The position numbers and the translations under genes were made by a program. Below the pieces are notes generated by a model. That model was not told the origin of the DNA. It saw only the letters and a program-made list of their open reading frames with translations, and did no database searches. A DNA stretch of 64,000 nucleotides from an uncultured Clostridia bacterium (GTDB taxonomy: Bacteria; Bacillota; Clostridia; Oscillospirales; Acutalibacteraceae): positions 1-64,000 of the forward strand of contig CAJFPJ010000014.1 in assembly GCA_904399395.1 (NCBI GenBank). The letters are read 5' to 3'. Numbering within the stretch: the first letter of the stretch is position 1; each line of letters begins with the position of its first letter. Of this stretch, positions 31,523-43,041 are shown one piece after another.

Positions 31523-34348
31523 TCACCTTTGCAGAACTTTTTTCAGATATTGACCTGTATAGGATTCCTCTACCCGAGCCACCTGTTCTGGGGTTCCTTT
31601 TGCGACTACCATGCCGCCACCGTCTCCCCCCTCGGGACCCAGGTCTATAATATAATCCGCCGTTTTGATCAAATCCAGATTGTGCTCGATAACGACCACC
31701 GTATTGCCCGTATCCACTAGCTTTTGCAGCACCTCAATAAGTTTGTGTACATCTGCTATATGCAATCCTGTTGTGGGCTCATCCAAAATATAGATAGTCC
31801 TGCCCGTAGGTCTGCGGCTTAATTCCGCCGCCAGCTTCACGCGTTGAGCTTCGCCGCCGGAAAGGGTAGTGGCCGGCTGACCGATCTTGATATAGCCAAG
31901 CCCCACATCCTGCAGAGTCTGCAGCTTGCGGGAAATCTTCGGCAGACTTCCAAAGAATTCCACGCCCTCTTCCACGGTCATTTCCAGCACATCATAAATG
32001 CTTTTTCCCTTGTATTTGACCTCCAGAGTCTCCCGGTTATACCGTTTGCCTTTACACACATCACAGGGAACATAAACGTCCGGCAGAAAATGCATCTCTA
32101 TCTTTAAAATGCCGTCGCCTTGGCAAGCCTCGCACCGCCCCCCCTTTATATTAAAGGAAAACCGGCCGGAATTGAAACCTCGCATTTTAGCATCCTGCGT
32201 AGAAGCATACAGTTCCCGTATATCTGTAAACACGCCGGTATAAGTGGCCGGATTGGAACGTGGAGTTCTTCCTATGGGAGCCTGGTTGATCTCAATGACC
32301 TTATCCAGATTTTCTAGGCCCTTCATCTGTTTGAAGGCACCCGGCCTAGTTTTGGCACGATTCAGTTCCGCAGCCAGATGCTTATATAGAATCTCGTTTA
32401 CAAGAGAAGACTTACCAGATCCGGAAACACCTGTGACGCATACGAACTCCCCAAGGGGGATATCTACCGTCACATTTTTCAGGTTGTTCTGGGATGCACC
32501 TACAATCCGCAGCTTTTTTCCATTCCCCTTTCTACGGGTTTCGGGAACCTCCACCTTCCGTTTGCCACTGAGATACTGGCCGGTTATGCTGTTCTCGCAT
32601 TTCAGAAGCCCCTGCACATCGCCGTTATAGATCACCGAACCCCCATGAATGCCTGCTCCGGGGCCAATATCCAGAATATGATCTGCCGCAAGCATAGTCT
32701 CATCATCATGCTCTACCACAATGACGGTATTGCCAAGATCCCGAAGATGCTTCAGCGTAGCCAAAAGCTTATCATTATCCCTCTGATGAAGGCCGATGCT
32801 GGGCTCATCCAGAATATACAGCACCCCCATAAGAGAGGAACCGATCTGAGTTGCCAGCCGAATCCGCTGACTTTCCCCGCCGGAAAGGGTTCCGGAGGAA
32901 CGGGACAGCGTCAGGTAGGAAAGCCCCACACTCTGCAAAAAGCCCAGCCTGCTTTTGATCTCCTTGAGGATCGTATCGGCGATCATATGCTCCTTTTCCG
33001 TAAGCTGGAGCTCTTCTACAAAACGAAGGGATTGCGTAATGGAAAGCTCACAGAAATCCGCAATATTAAGCCCGCCCACTGTCACAGAAAGACTGATGGG
33101 CGAAAGCCTTTTCCCATGGCATTCATCGCAGGGAATAGCACTCATATAAGATTCGATTTCTTCTTTAATCCAGCTGCTCTGGGTCTCCTTGAAGCGCCGT
33201 TCCAGATTATTGATAATCCCCTCGAATTCCGTTTCATAGGTCATAGTCCCCCGCCCGTTTGTGCGCTCAAGGGCAATTTTTTCTCCTTTTGTCCCATACA
33301 AAAGAATATCGATGATTTCCTTGGGAAGTTCCTGAAGGGGGGTATCCAAAGAGAAATGATAGTGTTTAGAGAGACCTTCCATATACATGGCCGCAATGGA
33401 GTTCCCTTCCAGCGCCCAGCCGCTTCCCTTTAAACCGCCCTTGTTAATGGATTTTGACCCATCCGGTATCACCAGTTCCGGATCGATGCGCATAAAAGCC
33501 CCCAGACCTGTGCATTTGGGGCAGGCACCGAAGGGATTGTTGAAAGAAAACATCCGCGGCGTCAGCTCCTCGATGCTGATGCCGTGTTCCGGGCAGGCAT
33601 AATTCTGAGAAAAGGTAATATCCTCCCCGCCAAGCACATTGACCACCAACACTCCTCCTGAAAGAGATGCTGCCGTTTCCACGGAATCTGCCAGCCGGGA
33701 ACGAATATCGGGGGAGATTACGAGTCTATCTACTACGATTTCAATGGTATGCTTTTTGTTTTTTTCAGGCTTGATGGATTCAGAAAGATCATAGATAATC
33801 CCATCTACCCGAACGCGAGCAAATCCGCTCTTTCTTGCGGCATCGAATTCCTTCAAATGCTCGCCCTTTCTTCCTCGCACCACCGGTGCCAGCACCATGA
33901 TTTTTGTCCTTTCCGGCAGGGAAAGAACCTGATCCACGATCTGATCCACCGTTTGCTGCTGGATCTCTCTGCCGCAGACCGGGCAATGGGGAATGCCTAT
34001 CCGGGCATAGAGAAGGCGGAGATAGTCGTAAATTTCTGTAACGGTTCCCACCGTGGAACGGGGATTCTTTGAGGTAGTTTTCTGATCGATGGAAATAGCT
34101 GGGGAAAGCCCTTCGATGTAATCCACATCCGGTTTTTCCATCTGCCCCAAAAACTGCCGGGCATAAGAGGAGAGGGATTCCACATACCGCCTCTGCCCTT
34201 CTGCATAAATCGTATCAAAAGCCAAAGAACTTTTCCCCGAACCAGAAAGCCCTGTGAAAACCACCAGCTTTTCCCGGGGAATCTCTACATCTATGTTTTT
34301 CAGATTATGCTCTCTTGCGCCCTTCACAAAAATTGATTTTGCACTCAT
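31523..34348 (-). CDS. uvrA: Excinuclease ABC subunit A
   Basis: [30 protein letters not shown], zinc-finger CxxC motifs, 941 aa. Confidence 0.98.
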   Translation of the reverse strand: MSAKSIFVKGAREHNLKNIDVEIPREKLVVFTGLSGSGKSSLAFDTIYAEGQRRYVESLSSYARQFLGQMEKPDVDYIEGLSPAISIDQKTTSKNPRSTVGTVTEIYDYLRLLYARIGIPHCPVCGREIQQQTVDQIVDQVLSLPERTKIMVLAPVVRGRKGEHLKEFDAARKSGFARVRVDGIIYDLSESIKPEKNKKHTIEIVVDRLVISPDIRSRLADSVETAASLSGGVLVVNVLGGEDITFSQNYACPEHGISIEELTPRMFSFNNPFGACPKCTGLGAFMRIDPELVIPDGSKSINKGGLKGSGWALEGNSIAAMYMEGLSKHYHFSLDTPLQELPKEIIDILLYGTKGEKIALERTNGRGTMTYETEFEGIINNLERRFKETQSSWIKEEIESYMSAIPCDECHGKRLSPISLSVTVGGLNIADFCELSITQSLRFVEELQLTEKEHMIADTILKEIKSRLGFLQSVGLSYLTLSRSSGTLSGGESQRIRLATQIGSSLMGVLYILDEPSIGLHQRDNDKLLATLKHLRDLGNTVIVVEHDDETMLAADHILDIGPGAGIHGGSVIYNGDVQGLLKCENSITGQYLSGKRKVEVPETRRKGNGKKLRIVGASQNNLKNVTVDIPLGEFVCVTGVSGSGKSSLVNEILYKHLAAELNRAKTRPGAFKQMKGLENLDKVIEINQAPIGRTPRSNPATYTGVFTDIRELYASTQDAKMRGFNSGRFSFNIKGGRCEACQGDGILKIEMHFLPDVYVPCDVCKGKRYNRETLEVKYKGKSIYDVLEMTVEEGVEFFGSLPKISRKLQTLQDVGLGYIKIGQPATTLSGGEAQRVKLAAELSRRPTGRTIYILDEPTTGLHIADVHKLIEVLQKLVDTGNTVVVIEHNLDLIKTADYIIDLGPEGGDGGGMVVAKGTPEQVARVEESYTGQYLKKVLQR

Positions 34349-34367
34349 ATTCTATATCTGCCCTCCA

Positions 34368-36338
34368 TTATTTTCCTTCCTGCAGGCTCTTGATCTTATC
34401 CCGCAGATAGGCTGCATGCTCAAATTCAAGCAGCTTGGCAGCCGCCTTCATTTCCCTTGTCAACTGCTCGATAGCCTGCTTGCGCTCCGCAGCCGTCATG
34501 CGGCGCTTTTTTCCCTTTTTCCCTTTTTCATCCTCTTTATGGCTGGAGATTTCCAGCACCTCAGAAACTTTTTTCACTATTGTCTTAGGTGTGATGCCGT
34601 GGGCTTCATTATACGCCATCTGTATCCTGCGCCGGCGCTCCGTCTCACGGATGGCCCCCTCCATGCTGGGCGTCACCTCATCCGCATACATAATGACTGT
34701 TCCCTCCGCATTTCGGGCCGCTCGGCCAATAGTTTGGATCAGAGAGCGTTCGGAACGCAGGAATCCTTCTTTATCCGCATCTAAAATAGCCACCAGGGAT
34801 ACCTCCGGAATATCGAGCCCCTCTCGCAGAAGGTTAATGCCCACCAGCACATCGAATTCCCCCAGGCGCAGATCCCGCAGAATCTCCATGCGTTCCACAG
34901 TATCGATATCATGGTGCATATACCGCACCCGGATTCCCATATCTTCCAGATAAGAGGTCAAATCTTCCGCCATCTTTTTGGTGAGAGTCGTCACCAGCAC
35001 ACGCTGCTTTTTGGCGGTGCGCAGATTGATTTCGGATATCAGGTCATCGATCTGCCCCTCTGTGGGTTTAACCGTGACTTCCGGATCCAGAAGACCTGTG
35101 GGGCGGATCACCTGCTCGACAATCTGTGTAGAATGTTCTTTTTCAAAATCGCCGGGCGTTGCGCTGACGAAAACAGCCTGATTTACATGCTCATAGAATT
35201 CGTCAAAATTCAAGGGCCGGTTGTCATAAGCAGAAGGGAGCCGGAAGCCGAAATCAATCAGGGAGGTTTTCCGGGCCCTGTCCCCTGCATACATGGAACG
35301 AACCTGCGGCAGCGTCACATGGGATTCATCCACGAACAAAAGAAAATCCTTGGGAAAGTAATCCAGAAGGGTAAAAGGAGCGCTGCCCGGCTCCCGGCCC
35401 GACATCACCCTGGAATAGTTCTCAATTCCTTTGCAGAAGCCAATCTCTCCCAAAAGTTCCACATCATAGCGTGTCCTTTCCCGGATGCGCTGGGCTTCTA
35501 TCAGCTTGCCCTTGGATTCAAAATATTTGACCCGTTCCTCCATTTCCTCTTCGATTTCCCGAAGAGCCCGCTGCATCTTTTCACGAGGAACAATATAATG
35601 AGAGGCCGGGTAGATAGCCACATGCTTCAACTCAGCCTTAAATTCGCCCGTCAATGCATTTAACTCACAGATTCGATCGATCTCATCCCCAAAAAATTCC
35701 ACTCGGATGATCGTATCCGTATTCTGGGCAGGGAATATCTCCAGCGTGTCGCCGCGAACCCGGAATTTGTTACGAACGAAGTTCACATCATTCCGTTCGT
35801 ATTGGATCTCTACCAGCTTTTTCAGGACTTCATCCCGGCTTTTCTGCATACCTGGTCGAAGAGAGATCACCATGGTGCGGTAATCGATCGGGTCGCCTAA
35901 ACTATATATACAGGAAACGCTTGCCACTATAATCACATCCCGCCTCTCTGAAAGAGCACTGGTGGCGGAATGACGAAGCTTATCGATTTCATCGTTAATG
36001 GCAGAATCTTTTTCTATATAGGTATCCGTTGTGGCAATATACGCTTCCGGCTGATAATAATCGTAATAGGAAACGAAATACTCCACAGCGTTGTGGGGGA
36101 AAAACTCCCTGAACTCTGAACAAAGCTGAGCCGCCAACGTTTTATTATGAGCAAGCACAAGGGCCGGCCTGTTCAGCTGAGCAATCACATTGGCCATGGT
36201 AAATGTCTTGCCGGAACCCGTAACCCCCAGCAGCGTCTGTTCCTTATCTCCTCTTTGGATCCCCTCCACTAGTTTGGCAATTGCCTCCGGCTGATCTCCT
36301 GTTGGTTTATACTGAGACACCAATTCAAAATTTCCCAT
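34368..36338 (-). CDS. uvrB: Excinuclease ABC subunit B
   Basis: [43 protein letters not shown]-terminal UVR motif; start at MGNFELVS. Confidence 0.98.
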   Translation of the reverse strand: MGNFELVSQYKPTGDQPEAIAKLVEGIQRGDKEQTLLGVTGSGKTFTMANVIAQLNRPALVLAHNKTLAAQLCSEFREFFPHNAVEYFVSYYDYYQPEAYIATTDTYIEKDSAINDEIDKLRHSATSALSERRDVIIVASVSCIYSLGDPIDYRTMVISLRPGMQKSRDEVLKKLVEIQYERNDVNFVRNKFRVRGDTLEIFPAQNTDTIIRVEFFGDEIDRICELNALTGEFKAELKHVAIYPASHYIVPREKMQRALREIEEEMEERVKYFESKGKLIEAQRIRERTRYDVELLGEIGFCKGIENYSRVMSGREPGSAPFTLLDYFPKDFLLFVDESHVTLPQVRSMYAGDRARKTSLIDFGFRLPSAYDNRPLNFDEFYEHVNQAVFVSATPGDFEKEHSTQIVEQVIRPTGLLDPEVTVKPTEGQIDDLISEINLRTAKKQRVLVTTLTKKMAEDLTSYLEDMGIRVRYMHHDIDTVERMEILRDLRLGEFDVLVGINLLREGLDIPEVSLVAILDADKEGFLRSERSLIQTIGRAARNAEGTVIMYADEVTPSMEGAIRETERRRRIQMAYNEAHGITPKTIVKKVSEVLEISSHKEDEKGKKGKKRRMTAAERKQAIEQLTREMKAAAKLLEFEHAAYLRDKIKSLQEGK

Positions 36339-36962
36339 ATCATACGCTCCATAGCACAACTATTTTCCTTAAGCTTTTCATAACCCCGGTAAGCAAAAAG
36401 CCTCTTATACCCATTTTTCCACCGTTTGCTTACAAAATTCCCGCACAGAATAAGAACGTTTGTTTTATTATACCACGTATACCTTTTTTCTGCAACATCT
36501 TTTGTGATTCGAGTGCCGATTCAGTGGCGACACCCATCGAAAATCTGGTTTTTTCTGTAATTTAAAGTACAAGTAAAATGATATATTCTCGTTCTGCCGA
36601 GCACTGCACTTATTACCGCATTTTTATATCCTTATCTCAGTCAATTTTGTGATACATATTTTTTGCCCCATATATTAGCGCCGTATTTAGTTCTAACAAT
36701 ATGGATTCTTCTATTCTCCTGCGAAGCATATACTATTCTATTTGCCTTATTTCCGCATACATTCATTTCCCTGTCATCTGTAATCATATCGGAATGCCTC
36801 CTTTCTTTAGTTCTATATTTTTTAGTGCTCATATACCGGCATCATCGATAAAGATAGATTGAGTACGATCATTCTTTATAAAAACCGTACGTTACCTTTC
36901 TAAAAGGATTGTAAACAAGGCCATTGCTGAATAAAGGTTTCTATCTTAGTTTTAGCTGCGAA

Positions 36963-37002
36963 AAGGGCCTTTGACTGCAACTAAGCAGCCAAAGGCCCTT
37001 TA
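36963..37002 (-). terminator. Terminator of ftsH
   Basis: aaagggcctttgactgcaactaagcagccaaaggcccttt. Confidence 0.8.
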
Positions 37003-37041
37003 CCATTTTATTTTCTCTTTTGGCCGCATCCCAAAATGCAT

Positions 37042-38913
37042 TTATTCATCAAGCAGCTTCATGAATTCTTCCCCGGTAATAGTCTCCTTTTCCAAAAGAT
37101 AGGCAGCCAACCGGTGAAGCTGGGACTCATTTTCCCGAAGAATTCTCTTAGCCTTCTCATGGGCTTCTTTCACCACTTCTATCACACGTTCGTCGATCTT
37201 GGAAGCCGTTTCAGCAGCACAGGCCAAAGAGGTATCTCCGCCCAGATACTGGTTTTGAATCGTTTCCAAAGTCACCATGTCGAATTCATCCGTCATACCA
37301 TAGCGGGTAATCATGGCCCTAGCAAGCTTGGTAGCCTGTTCTATATCATTAGAGGCACCGGTAGTCATATTATCCTCTCCGAAGATCAGCTCTTCAGCGC
37401 TGCGGCCTCCAGTGAGAGTAGCGATTTTATTGAGAATCTCCGTGCGGCTCATAAGCATGTGTTCGCCTTCATCCACTTGCATGGTATAGCCCAAAGCTCC
37501 AGAGGTTCGGGGAACAATGGTAATTTTGGTAACAGGAGCGGAATGGGACTGCCGGGCCGCTACAAGAGCATGGCCGATTTCGTGATATGCCACGATCTTC
37601 TTTTCTGTATCCGATACAACAGCATTCTTCCTTTGAGCGCCGGCAATAACTGTTTCTACGCTTTCTTCCAAGTCCTCTTGAATAACTGCCTTCCGCCCCT
37701 CTCGAACAGCGCGGAGAGCTGCCTCGTTGATAATGTTTGCCAGCTCTGCACCAGAGGCTCCTGCGGTAGCCCGAGCGATCACATCCCAGTTGATATCCGG
37801 TCCTATCTTTATATCCTTCGCATGCACCAGCAGGATATCTCTGCGGCCCTGCAGGTCCGGAAGTTCCACAGGCACACGGCGGTCAAACCTGCCGGGCCGC
37901 AGAAGGGCGGGATCCAAACTTTCCGGCCGGTTGGTAGCCGCCAGAAGAACTACGCCCTTCTTCCCGTCGAAACCATCCATTTCGGCCAGCAGCTGATTCA
38001 AAGTCTGCTCACGCTCATCATTTCCGCCCATGCCTGCACCTGTATTCCGTTTTTGGCCAATGGCGTCGATTTCATCAATAAATACTATGCAGGGAGCTTT
38101 TTCATTGGCCTGCTTGAACAGATCTCTTACTTTAGCAGCACCCATACCCACGAACATTTCTACAAACTCACTGCCAGAAATAGAAAAGAAGGGAACCCTC
38201 GCCTCCCCGGCGACTGCTTTTGCCAGAAGAGTTTTACCAGTCCCAGGAGGTCCTACCAACAAGATACCCTTGGGCAGTTTTGCGCCAATAGCCGCATATT
38301 TTTTCGGATCATGGAGGAAATCTACTACCTCCATAAGTGAACTCTTGGCCTCTTCCTGGCCGGCTACATTTTCAAATGTAACACCCGTTTTCGCATCTGC
38401 CACATAGATCTTAGCGCCGGATTTACCAAAGGAAAGCGCATTGTCCATTCCGCCTGGGAGCTGATTCTGCATCCTTTTACGCATAAATCGATAAAATATC
38501 TCTCCGATCAGGAAGAAGAACAGCATTGGCAGCACCCATGTAAGAATCAAGCTCATAAGAGGGCTTGCCTGCGTGGGGATAGCTGCAGAAAATTGAATAT
38601 CGGGGTGCTCCCGCAGCTGCTGCAAAAGCCGCTGACCATCATCAGGCCAGATACCGGTTTTATAGAGCTGATCCCCCCCTTTTCCTCCAACAAACACGAA
38701 TTCACCGGAGGATTCATCATACGCTACTTCTTTGACCTCATCTGCGTCAATCATGTCGAGGAATTCATCATATCCCACCTCAACCACAGATCGCCTGAGC
38801 ATAGAAGGGAATACTAAGGCATTCAAAAGCATAATCACCAACATGGCAATTACGGCATAAAAGATAAATGGCTTTTTAGAAGGGGTACGCTTATTGTCTA
38901 CAACTTCATGCAT
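37042..38913 (-). CDS. ftsH: ATP-dependent zinc metalloprotease FtsH
   Basis: [21 protein letters not shown] region, HEIGHALV zinc site; Met at 38913 has RBS aaggagg 9 nt upstream. Confidence 0.97.
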   Translation of the reverse strand: MHEVVDNKRTPSKKPFIFYAVIAMLVIMLLNALVFPSMLRRSVVEVGYDEFLDMIDADEVKEVAYDESSGEFVFVGGKGGDQLYKTGIWPDDGQRLLQQLREHPDIQFSAAIPTQASPLMSLILTWVLPMLFFFLIGEIFYRFMRKRMQNQLPGGMDNALSFGKSGAKIYVADAKTGVTFENVAGQEEAKSSLMEVVDFLHDPKKYAAIGAKLPKGILLVGPPGTGKTLLAKAVAGEARVPFFSISGSEFVEMFVGMGAAKVRDLFKQANEKAPCIVFIDEIDAIGQKRNTGAGMGGNDEREQTLNQLLAEMDGFDGKKGVVLLAATNRPESLDPALLRPGRFDRRVPVELPDLQGRRDILLVHAKDIKIGPDINWDVIARATAGASGAELANIINEAALRAVREGRKAVIQEDLEESVETVIAGAQRKNAVVSDTEKKIVAYHEIGHALVAARQSHSAPVTKITIVPRTSGALGYTMQVDEGEHMLMSRTEILNKIATLTGGRSAEELIFGEDNMTTGASNDIEQATKLARAMITRYGMTDEFDMVTLETIQNQYLGGDTSLACAAETASKIDERVIEVVKEAHEKAKRILRENESQLHRLAAYLLEKETITGEEFMKLLDE

Positions 38914-40315
38914 GGGCCTCATCCTCCTTATTTTTCATATTGTCGCCGGTTGTATCCGTTATTTGCCTCAGTGCCTTCTTAAACTGGAATGCAAACAGAA
39001 TCGCCGTAAAGGTAACAGCCAGAAAATCCGCTACAGGCTCCGCCATATAGACAGCCATCGTCTTATTGGCTGTAAAAATCTGAGGAAGAATATAAATCAA
39101 CGGGATCAAGAGAATAAATTTGCGCATAACAGCCACCAGAATAGAGGCCTTCGCATTCCCCAGAGAGGTAAACGTCATCTGGCATGCCATCTGGATTCCA
39201 AACAGCAGCAGGCAGGCCATATACACCCGCAAAGCCGTTTTTGTAAACTCTAGCAGCTCCGCATCTGCCGTAAACATGGCCGCAAAGGCCTGCGGAAAAA
39301 TCATAACCAAAAGCCACAATAGAGTGGAGTAGACCAAGCTTGCCTTAAGCAAGAGCTTAAAGGCCGCCTTCACCCGCTCCGGATTATGAGCCCCATAATT
39401 GTAACTGATAATAGGCTGGGCACCCTGCCCCAAACCCTGAAGCGGCAGCATGGCAAACTGCATCACGCTGGTAAGAATAGTCATAGCACCCACGGCAAGA
39501 TCCTGCCCATAACGGAGCAGGGAAGAATTAAAGCAGATAGAAATAACACTTTCACTGGCCTGCATAATAAAGCTGGAAAGGCCAAGTGCAAAGCTGGGGA
39601 ACAGAATGTTTTTTTCCAGCTTCATATATTTGAAGCGAAGCCGCAGATGAGTTTTTTTACCAAATAGGAACGAAAGCACCCACACACAGGACATTGCCTG
39701 GGAAAGAATCGTCGCCAACGCTGCACCCTGAACACCCATGCCAAAAGCGAAAATGAAAACAGGATCCAGAATGATATTAGCCACTGCCCCAATCAGAACA
39801 GACAGCATGCCTGTTTTGGCAAAACCTTGCGCGGTAATAAACGCATTCATTCCAAGGGTTATCTGCACAAAAATCGTCCCTATGGCGTAAATGTTCATAT
39901 AATCGACGCCGTATTCGATAGTATTCTGGCTGGCGCCAAAAGCCATGAGGAAATCTCGGTTCCAAATAAGGAGAACAGCAGTAAGAATAACAGAAATACC
40001 GATCTGGGTTGTAAAACAGTTACCCAACGTCTTCTCTGCAGAAACATGATCCCCCTGGCCCATAAAAATCGAAGCTCTGGGCCCGCCTCCATATCCTGTA
40101 AAAGCTGCAAAAGCGGTGACGATCATAATCAGTGGCATACAAACGCCTACGCCCGTGAGAGCCAGAGCTCCTACTTCAGGAATATGGCCTATATAGATTC
40201 GGTCTACAATATTATACAGCATATTGATGACCTGAGCCGCTACCGTGGGAAGAGCCAGCTTCAGAAGAAGCTTTCCCACCGGTTCTTTTTCCAAGAAATC
40301 CTTTTCTTCGTTCAT
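38906..40315 (-). CDS. MATE-family efflux transporter
   Basis: 469 aa polytopic; KLALPTVAAQVINMLYNIVDRIYIGHI. Confidence 0.95.
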   Translation of the reverse strand: MNEEKDFLEKEPVGKLLLKLALPTVAAQVINMLYNIVDRIYIGHIPEVGALALTGVGVCMPLIMIVTAFAAFTGYGGGPRASIFMGQGDHVSAEKTLGNCFTTQIGISVILTAVLLIWNRDFLMAFGASQNTIEYGVDYMNIYAIGTIFVQITLGMNAFITAQGFAKTGMLSVLIGAVANIILDPVFIFAFGMGVQGAALATILSQAMSCVWVLSFLFGKKTHLRLRFKYMKLEKNILFPSFALGLSSFIMQASESVISICFNSSLLRYGQDLAVGAMTILTSVMQFAMLPLQGLGQGAQPIISYNYGAHNPERVKAAFKLLLKASLVYSTLLWLLVMIFPQAFAAMFTADAELLEFTKTALRVYMACLLLFGIQMACQMTFTSLGNAKASILVAVMRKFILLIPLIYILPQIFTANKTMAVYMAEPVADFLAVTFTAILFAFQFKKALRQITDTTGDNMKNKEDEAHA

Positions 40316-40761
40316 TGCATCTCTCTCCTAATCATGGCATTCTTGGTGTTTTCTGAGATCCGATCTTCCACACGATGGAAAAGCTCCCTTTCTTCATCGG
40401 AGAGCCCTTCAAAGACTTCCTTTTGAAACTGATTAAGGAGACGGTCCATTGATTCTATGATCGGTTCTGCTGAAGGCTGCAAAAAAAGGTGGATTCTTCT
40501 TCTATCCGCTGTATCCTGCTTCCGTTCCAGCAAGGATTTTTGAATCAGGCTCTCCACCGCCTGAGACACATTCCCTTTTGAAACCATGCGGATCTCTACA
40601 ATATCTGCAGCTGTATCCTTCCCCGGATTATTATGTAGAAAGCTAATGATCGTAGCTTCAATCAGGGTCAGTCCATATTGCTCACAAATTTCCTTGAGCA
40701 TATATTCATGCAGTTTGATGATCCGCCTGATATTTACCAAAAAAACCGTCGTGCGGTTCAT
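40312..40761 (-). CDS. MarR-family transcriptional regulator
   Basis: wHTH: MVSKGNVSQAVESLIQKSLLERKQDTADRRRIHLFLQPSAE; ATGA overlap with MATE gene. Confidence 0.92.
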   Translation of the reverse strand: MNRTTVFLVNIRRIIKLHEYMLKEICEQYGLTLIEATIISFLHNNPGKDTAADIVEIRMVSKGNVSQAVESLIQKSLLERKQDTADRRRIHLFLQPSAEPIIESMDRLLNQFQKEVFEGLSDEERELFHRVEDRISENTKNAMIRREMQ

Positions 40762-40802
40762 ATGTGTGCTCCTTTCTAAAAATATTCGATTATAAAAAAA
40801 AC

Positions 40803-40818
40803 AGTTCTAAATAGAACT
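40803..40818. promoter_or_regulatory. Candidate MarR operator (palindrome)
   Basis: AGTTCTA-AA-TAGAACT between the promoter -10 and the marR RBS. Confidence 0.6.
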
Positions 40819-40832
40819 TATTTCCATATTTC

Positions 40833-40860
40833 ATTATATGCTGATACCAGCTCGTGTCAA
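40833..40860 (-). promoter_or_regulatory. Consensus sigma-A promoter for marR-MATE-ftsH
   Basis: Minus strand TTGACA-N16-TATAAT. Confidence 0.75.
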
Positions 40861-41045
40861 GGAAAATCCATATTAATTAACAAAAGATTTATACTTTTTT
40901 CCTTTTTGCATTACCGCTAGAACTCCGCGTAGGTAGTTTTTCTTTATCTTGCCAGACGCAACTGACCTTAACATAAATTGTCAGGTAGGAATGGTAGAAT
41001 TCCCTGTAAAAATTGCTATACTTTTCTCTAGGAGGTAGGGAAAAT

Positions 41046-41525
41046 ATGAATATACATAAAAACAGCATTTCTCAAAATTTATCCACTCTGCGTCAGTATC
41101 ACGCATATTCTCAGGAAGGAGTAGCCGAAAAAATCGGCGTTTCACGTCAGGCCGTTTCAAAATGGGAATCTGGAGAAAGCCTGCCGGACATAATGAATCT
41201 GGATGCTCTCGCCAGCCTTTATGACGTTTCAATAGATGACCTCATTCATTTTGATCAGCAAAAAGAAAAAACTGCGATTCCTCCTAAAGGAAAGCATCTG
41301 TTCGGCACCGTTAAGGTAGGGGAACGAGGACAGATCGTCCTTCCCAAAAAAGCCAGAGAGATTTTCGACATCCAACCGGGCGACTTACTGGTTGTGCTTG
41401 GAGATGAAGAGCCCGAAAGGGCCGGAATCGCCCTAGTCACCGAAAAAAACTTTTTGCATACTCTGCAGTTCCTGCAAAACGCTATTCGTCCCCCAGAAGA
41501 CACACATGACGAAAAAGAGGTGTAG
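41046..41525 (+). CDS. XRE-type HTH regulator fused to SpoVT/AbrB-like domain
   Basis: EKIGVSRQAVSKWESGESLPD (HTH) plus GTVKVGERGQIVLPKKAREIFDIQPGDLLVVLGDE (AbrB-like); RBS aggagg upstream. Confidence 0.88.
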   Translation: MNIHKNSISQNLSTLRQYHAYSQEGVAEKIGVSRQAVSKWESGESLPDIMNLDALASLYDVSIDDLIHFDQQKEKTAIPPKGKHLFGTVKVGERGQIVLPKKAREIFDIQPGDLLVVLGDEEPERAGIALVTEKNFLHTLQFLQNAIRPPEDTHDEKEV

Positions 41526-41529
41526 CGCT

Positions 41530-42306
41530 ATGAATGAAGAAAACATTCGCAACAATCTTCTGACTGTTAAGAATCTTACAAAATCCTACCCCGATTTTCT
41601 CCTGAAGGACGTATCTTTTGCTCTGAGGCCAGGCCGTATTATGGGTCTGATTGGAAAAAACGGAGCCGGAAAAAGTACAACCCTTAAAGCTATGCTTAAC
41701 ATGATCCAACCTGATGGGGACAGCGTCTATATTCTCGGCCTGGATTTTTACCAAAATGAAAAAAAGCTTAAACAGCAAATCGGTGTTGTTTTTGGAGGCA
41801 TCGACTTCTACCCCATGAAAAGTCTTTCTTCCATTACCGATGTGACACGCCGCTTCTACCCTTCCTGGGATGAAAAACGCTATGAACACTACCTCAGTCT
41901 TTTCTCATTAGATGAGAAAAAGAAATATAAAGAGCTTTCCAATGGCATGAAAGTCAAATATCTTTTAGCTGTAGCCCTATCCCACAATGCAAGACTGTTG
42001 ATTTTAGACGAACCCACAAGCGGACTGGATCCTGTATCCAGAGACGAACTGCTTCATATTTTCCGGAAGATCGTAGCCGAGGAGAAACGGGGAATCCTCT
42101 TTTCCACCCACATCACTTCCGATCTGGATCGGTGTGCAGACGACATTACATATATTCGAAACGGCTCAGTCTTAAAAAGCGCCGATAAGGAAACATTTTT
42201 GCATTCCTTCAGCCATTTGCAGGCAAATGAAGACTCGGCGCCTCTGACTCTAGAAGAAATTATGCTGCGCACAGAAAGAAGGTCTTTTGATGAAATTACT
42301 CTATAA
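41530..42306 (+). CDS. ABC transporter ATP-binding protein
   Basis: Walker A GKNGAGKST, LSNGMKVKYLLAVAL, LLILDEPTSGLDP. Confidence 0.93.
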   Translation: MNEENIRNNLLTVKNLTKSYPDFLLKDVSFALRPGRIMGLIGKNGAGKSTTLKAMLNMIQPDGDSVYILGLDFYQNEKKLKQQIGVVFGGIDFYPMKSLSSITDVTRRFYPSWDEKRYEHYLSLFSLDEKKKYKELSNGMKVKYLLAVALSHNARLLILDEPTSGLDPVSRDELLHIFRKIVAEEKRGILFSTHITSDLDRCADDITYIRNGSVLKSADKETFLHSFSHLQANEDSAPLTLEEIMLRTERRSFDEITL

Positions 42307-42928
42307 AGAATTATCTTTGGCCGCTCATCCCTCTCTCTATGCGTTTATGCTGTTGGGCTGTCTGGTAATCATTCCCGTATATCCATATACAGTCATTTTT
42401 ATGTTTGGCTGCCTTGCTCCCTTTATTACCTTTATGTTTGCCAGGGAAAACAACGATGCCTGGTATACGGCCACCCTGCCTATACAAAAAAAGGAAATTG
42501 TGCTGGCTAAATGCCTGCTGCTTACCGTTGTCCAACTCGGGCAATTATTGCTCTCTCTCCCTTTTGCTATTCTGCGCAACACTCTTACCATCGAAAACAA
42601 TCCTGTGGGTATGGACGCCACTGCTGCTTGGTACGGTTTTGGCCTGATAATTTTCTCTGTTTTTAATTTGGTTTTCCTTCCCGCCTACTATACGTCCGGT
42701 TATAAAGCTGGAGTATCCTTTCTATCAGCCATGCTACCGGTCATTCTTTTCATGGCGGCGGTAGAAATCCTCGTGCATTTCCCGATTTTTTACTGGATGG
42801 ACAGCACCTCACCTGAAGATCTCTTACGTCAGCTTCCCATACTCTTTTTGGGCCTGTTCCTCTACGTTGTTTCCATGGCTGCATCCTACCGTATTGCTGC
42901 CCACCGTTTTGAGAAAGTCAATCTTTGA
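42287..42928 (+). CDS. ABC-2-type permease
   Basis: Polytopic 213 aa overlapping the ATPase gene 3' end; KKEIVLAKC motif of ABC-2 permeases. Confidence 0.85.
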   Translation: MMKLLYKELSLAAHPSLYAFMLLGCLVIIPVYPYTVIFMFGCLAPFITFMFARENNDAWYTATLPIQKKEIVLAKCLLLTVVQLGQLLLSLPFAILRNTLTIENNPVGMDATAAWYGFGLIIFSVFNLVFLPAYYTSGYKAGVSFLSAMLPVILFMAAVEILVHFPIFYWMDSTSPEDLLRQLPILFLGLFLYVVSMAASYRIAAHRFEKVNL

Positions 42929-42940
42929 TTCTCTCAAAAA

Positions 42941-42971
42941 AGAGTCCTGACACAAGCAGTGTCAGGACTCT
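42941..42971. terminator. Terminator between convergent ABC cassettes
   Basis: agagtcctgacacaagcagtgtcaggactctttt. Confidence 0.85.
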
Positions 42972-43041
42972 TTTCGCTTCAATTAATTGTTCCGTTTAAA
43001 ACCCGGCTGTATTCCACCGCAATCTGCTTTTTTCCGAAGAC

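Noticed and set aside
36641-36851. Overlapping ORFs on both strands (62-63 aa), the plus one hydrophobic
   Set aside because: TTG start without clear RBS, antisense overlap, AT-rich region; cannot decide which, if either, is real.
37036-38340. 434-aa plus-strand ORF antisense to ftsH
   Set aside because: Overlaps ftsH entirely; no motifs; composition typical of an antisense frame.
40988-41003. Imperfect inverted repeat ggaatggtagaattcc upstream of the XRE-AbrB gene
   Set aside because: Only 5-bp arms; too weak to call an operator.
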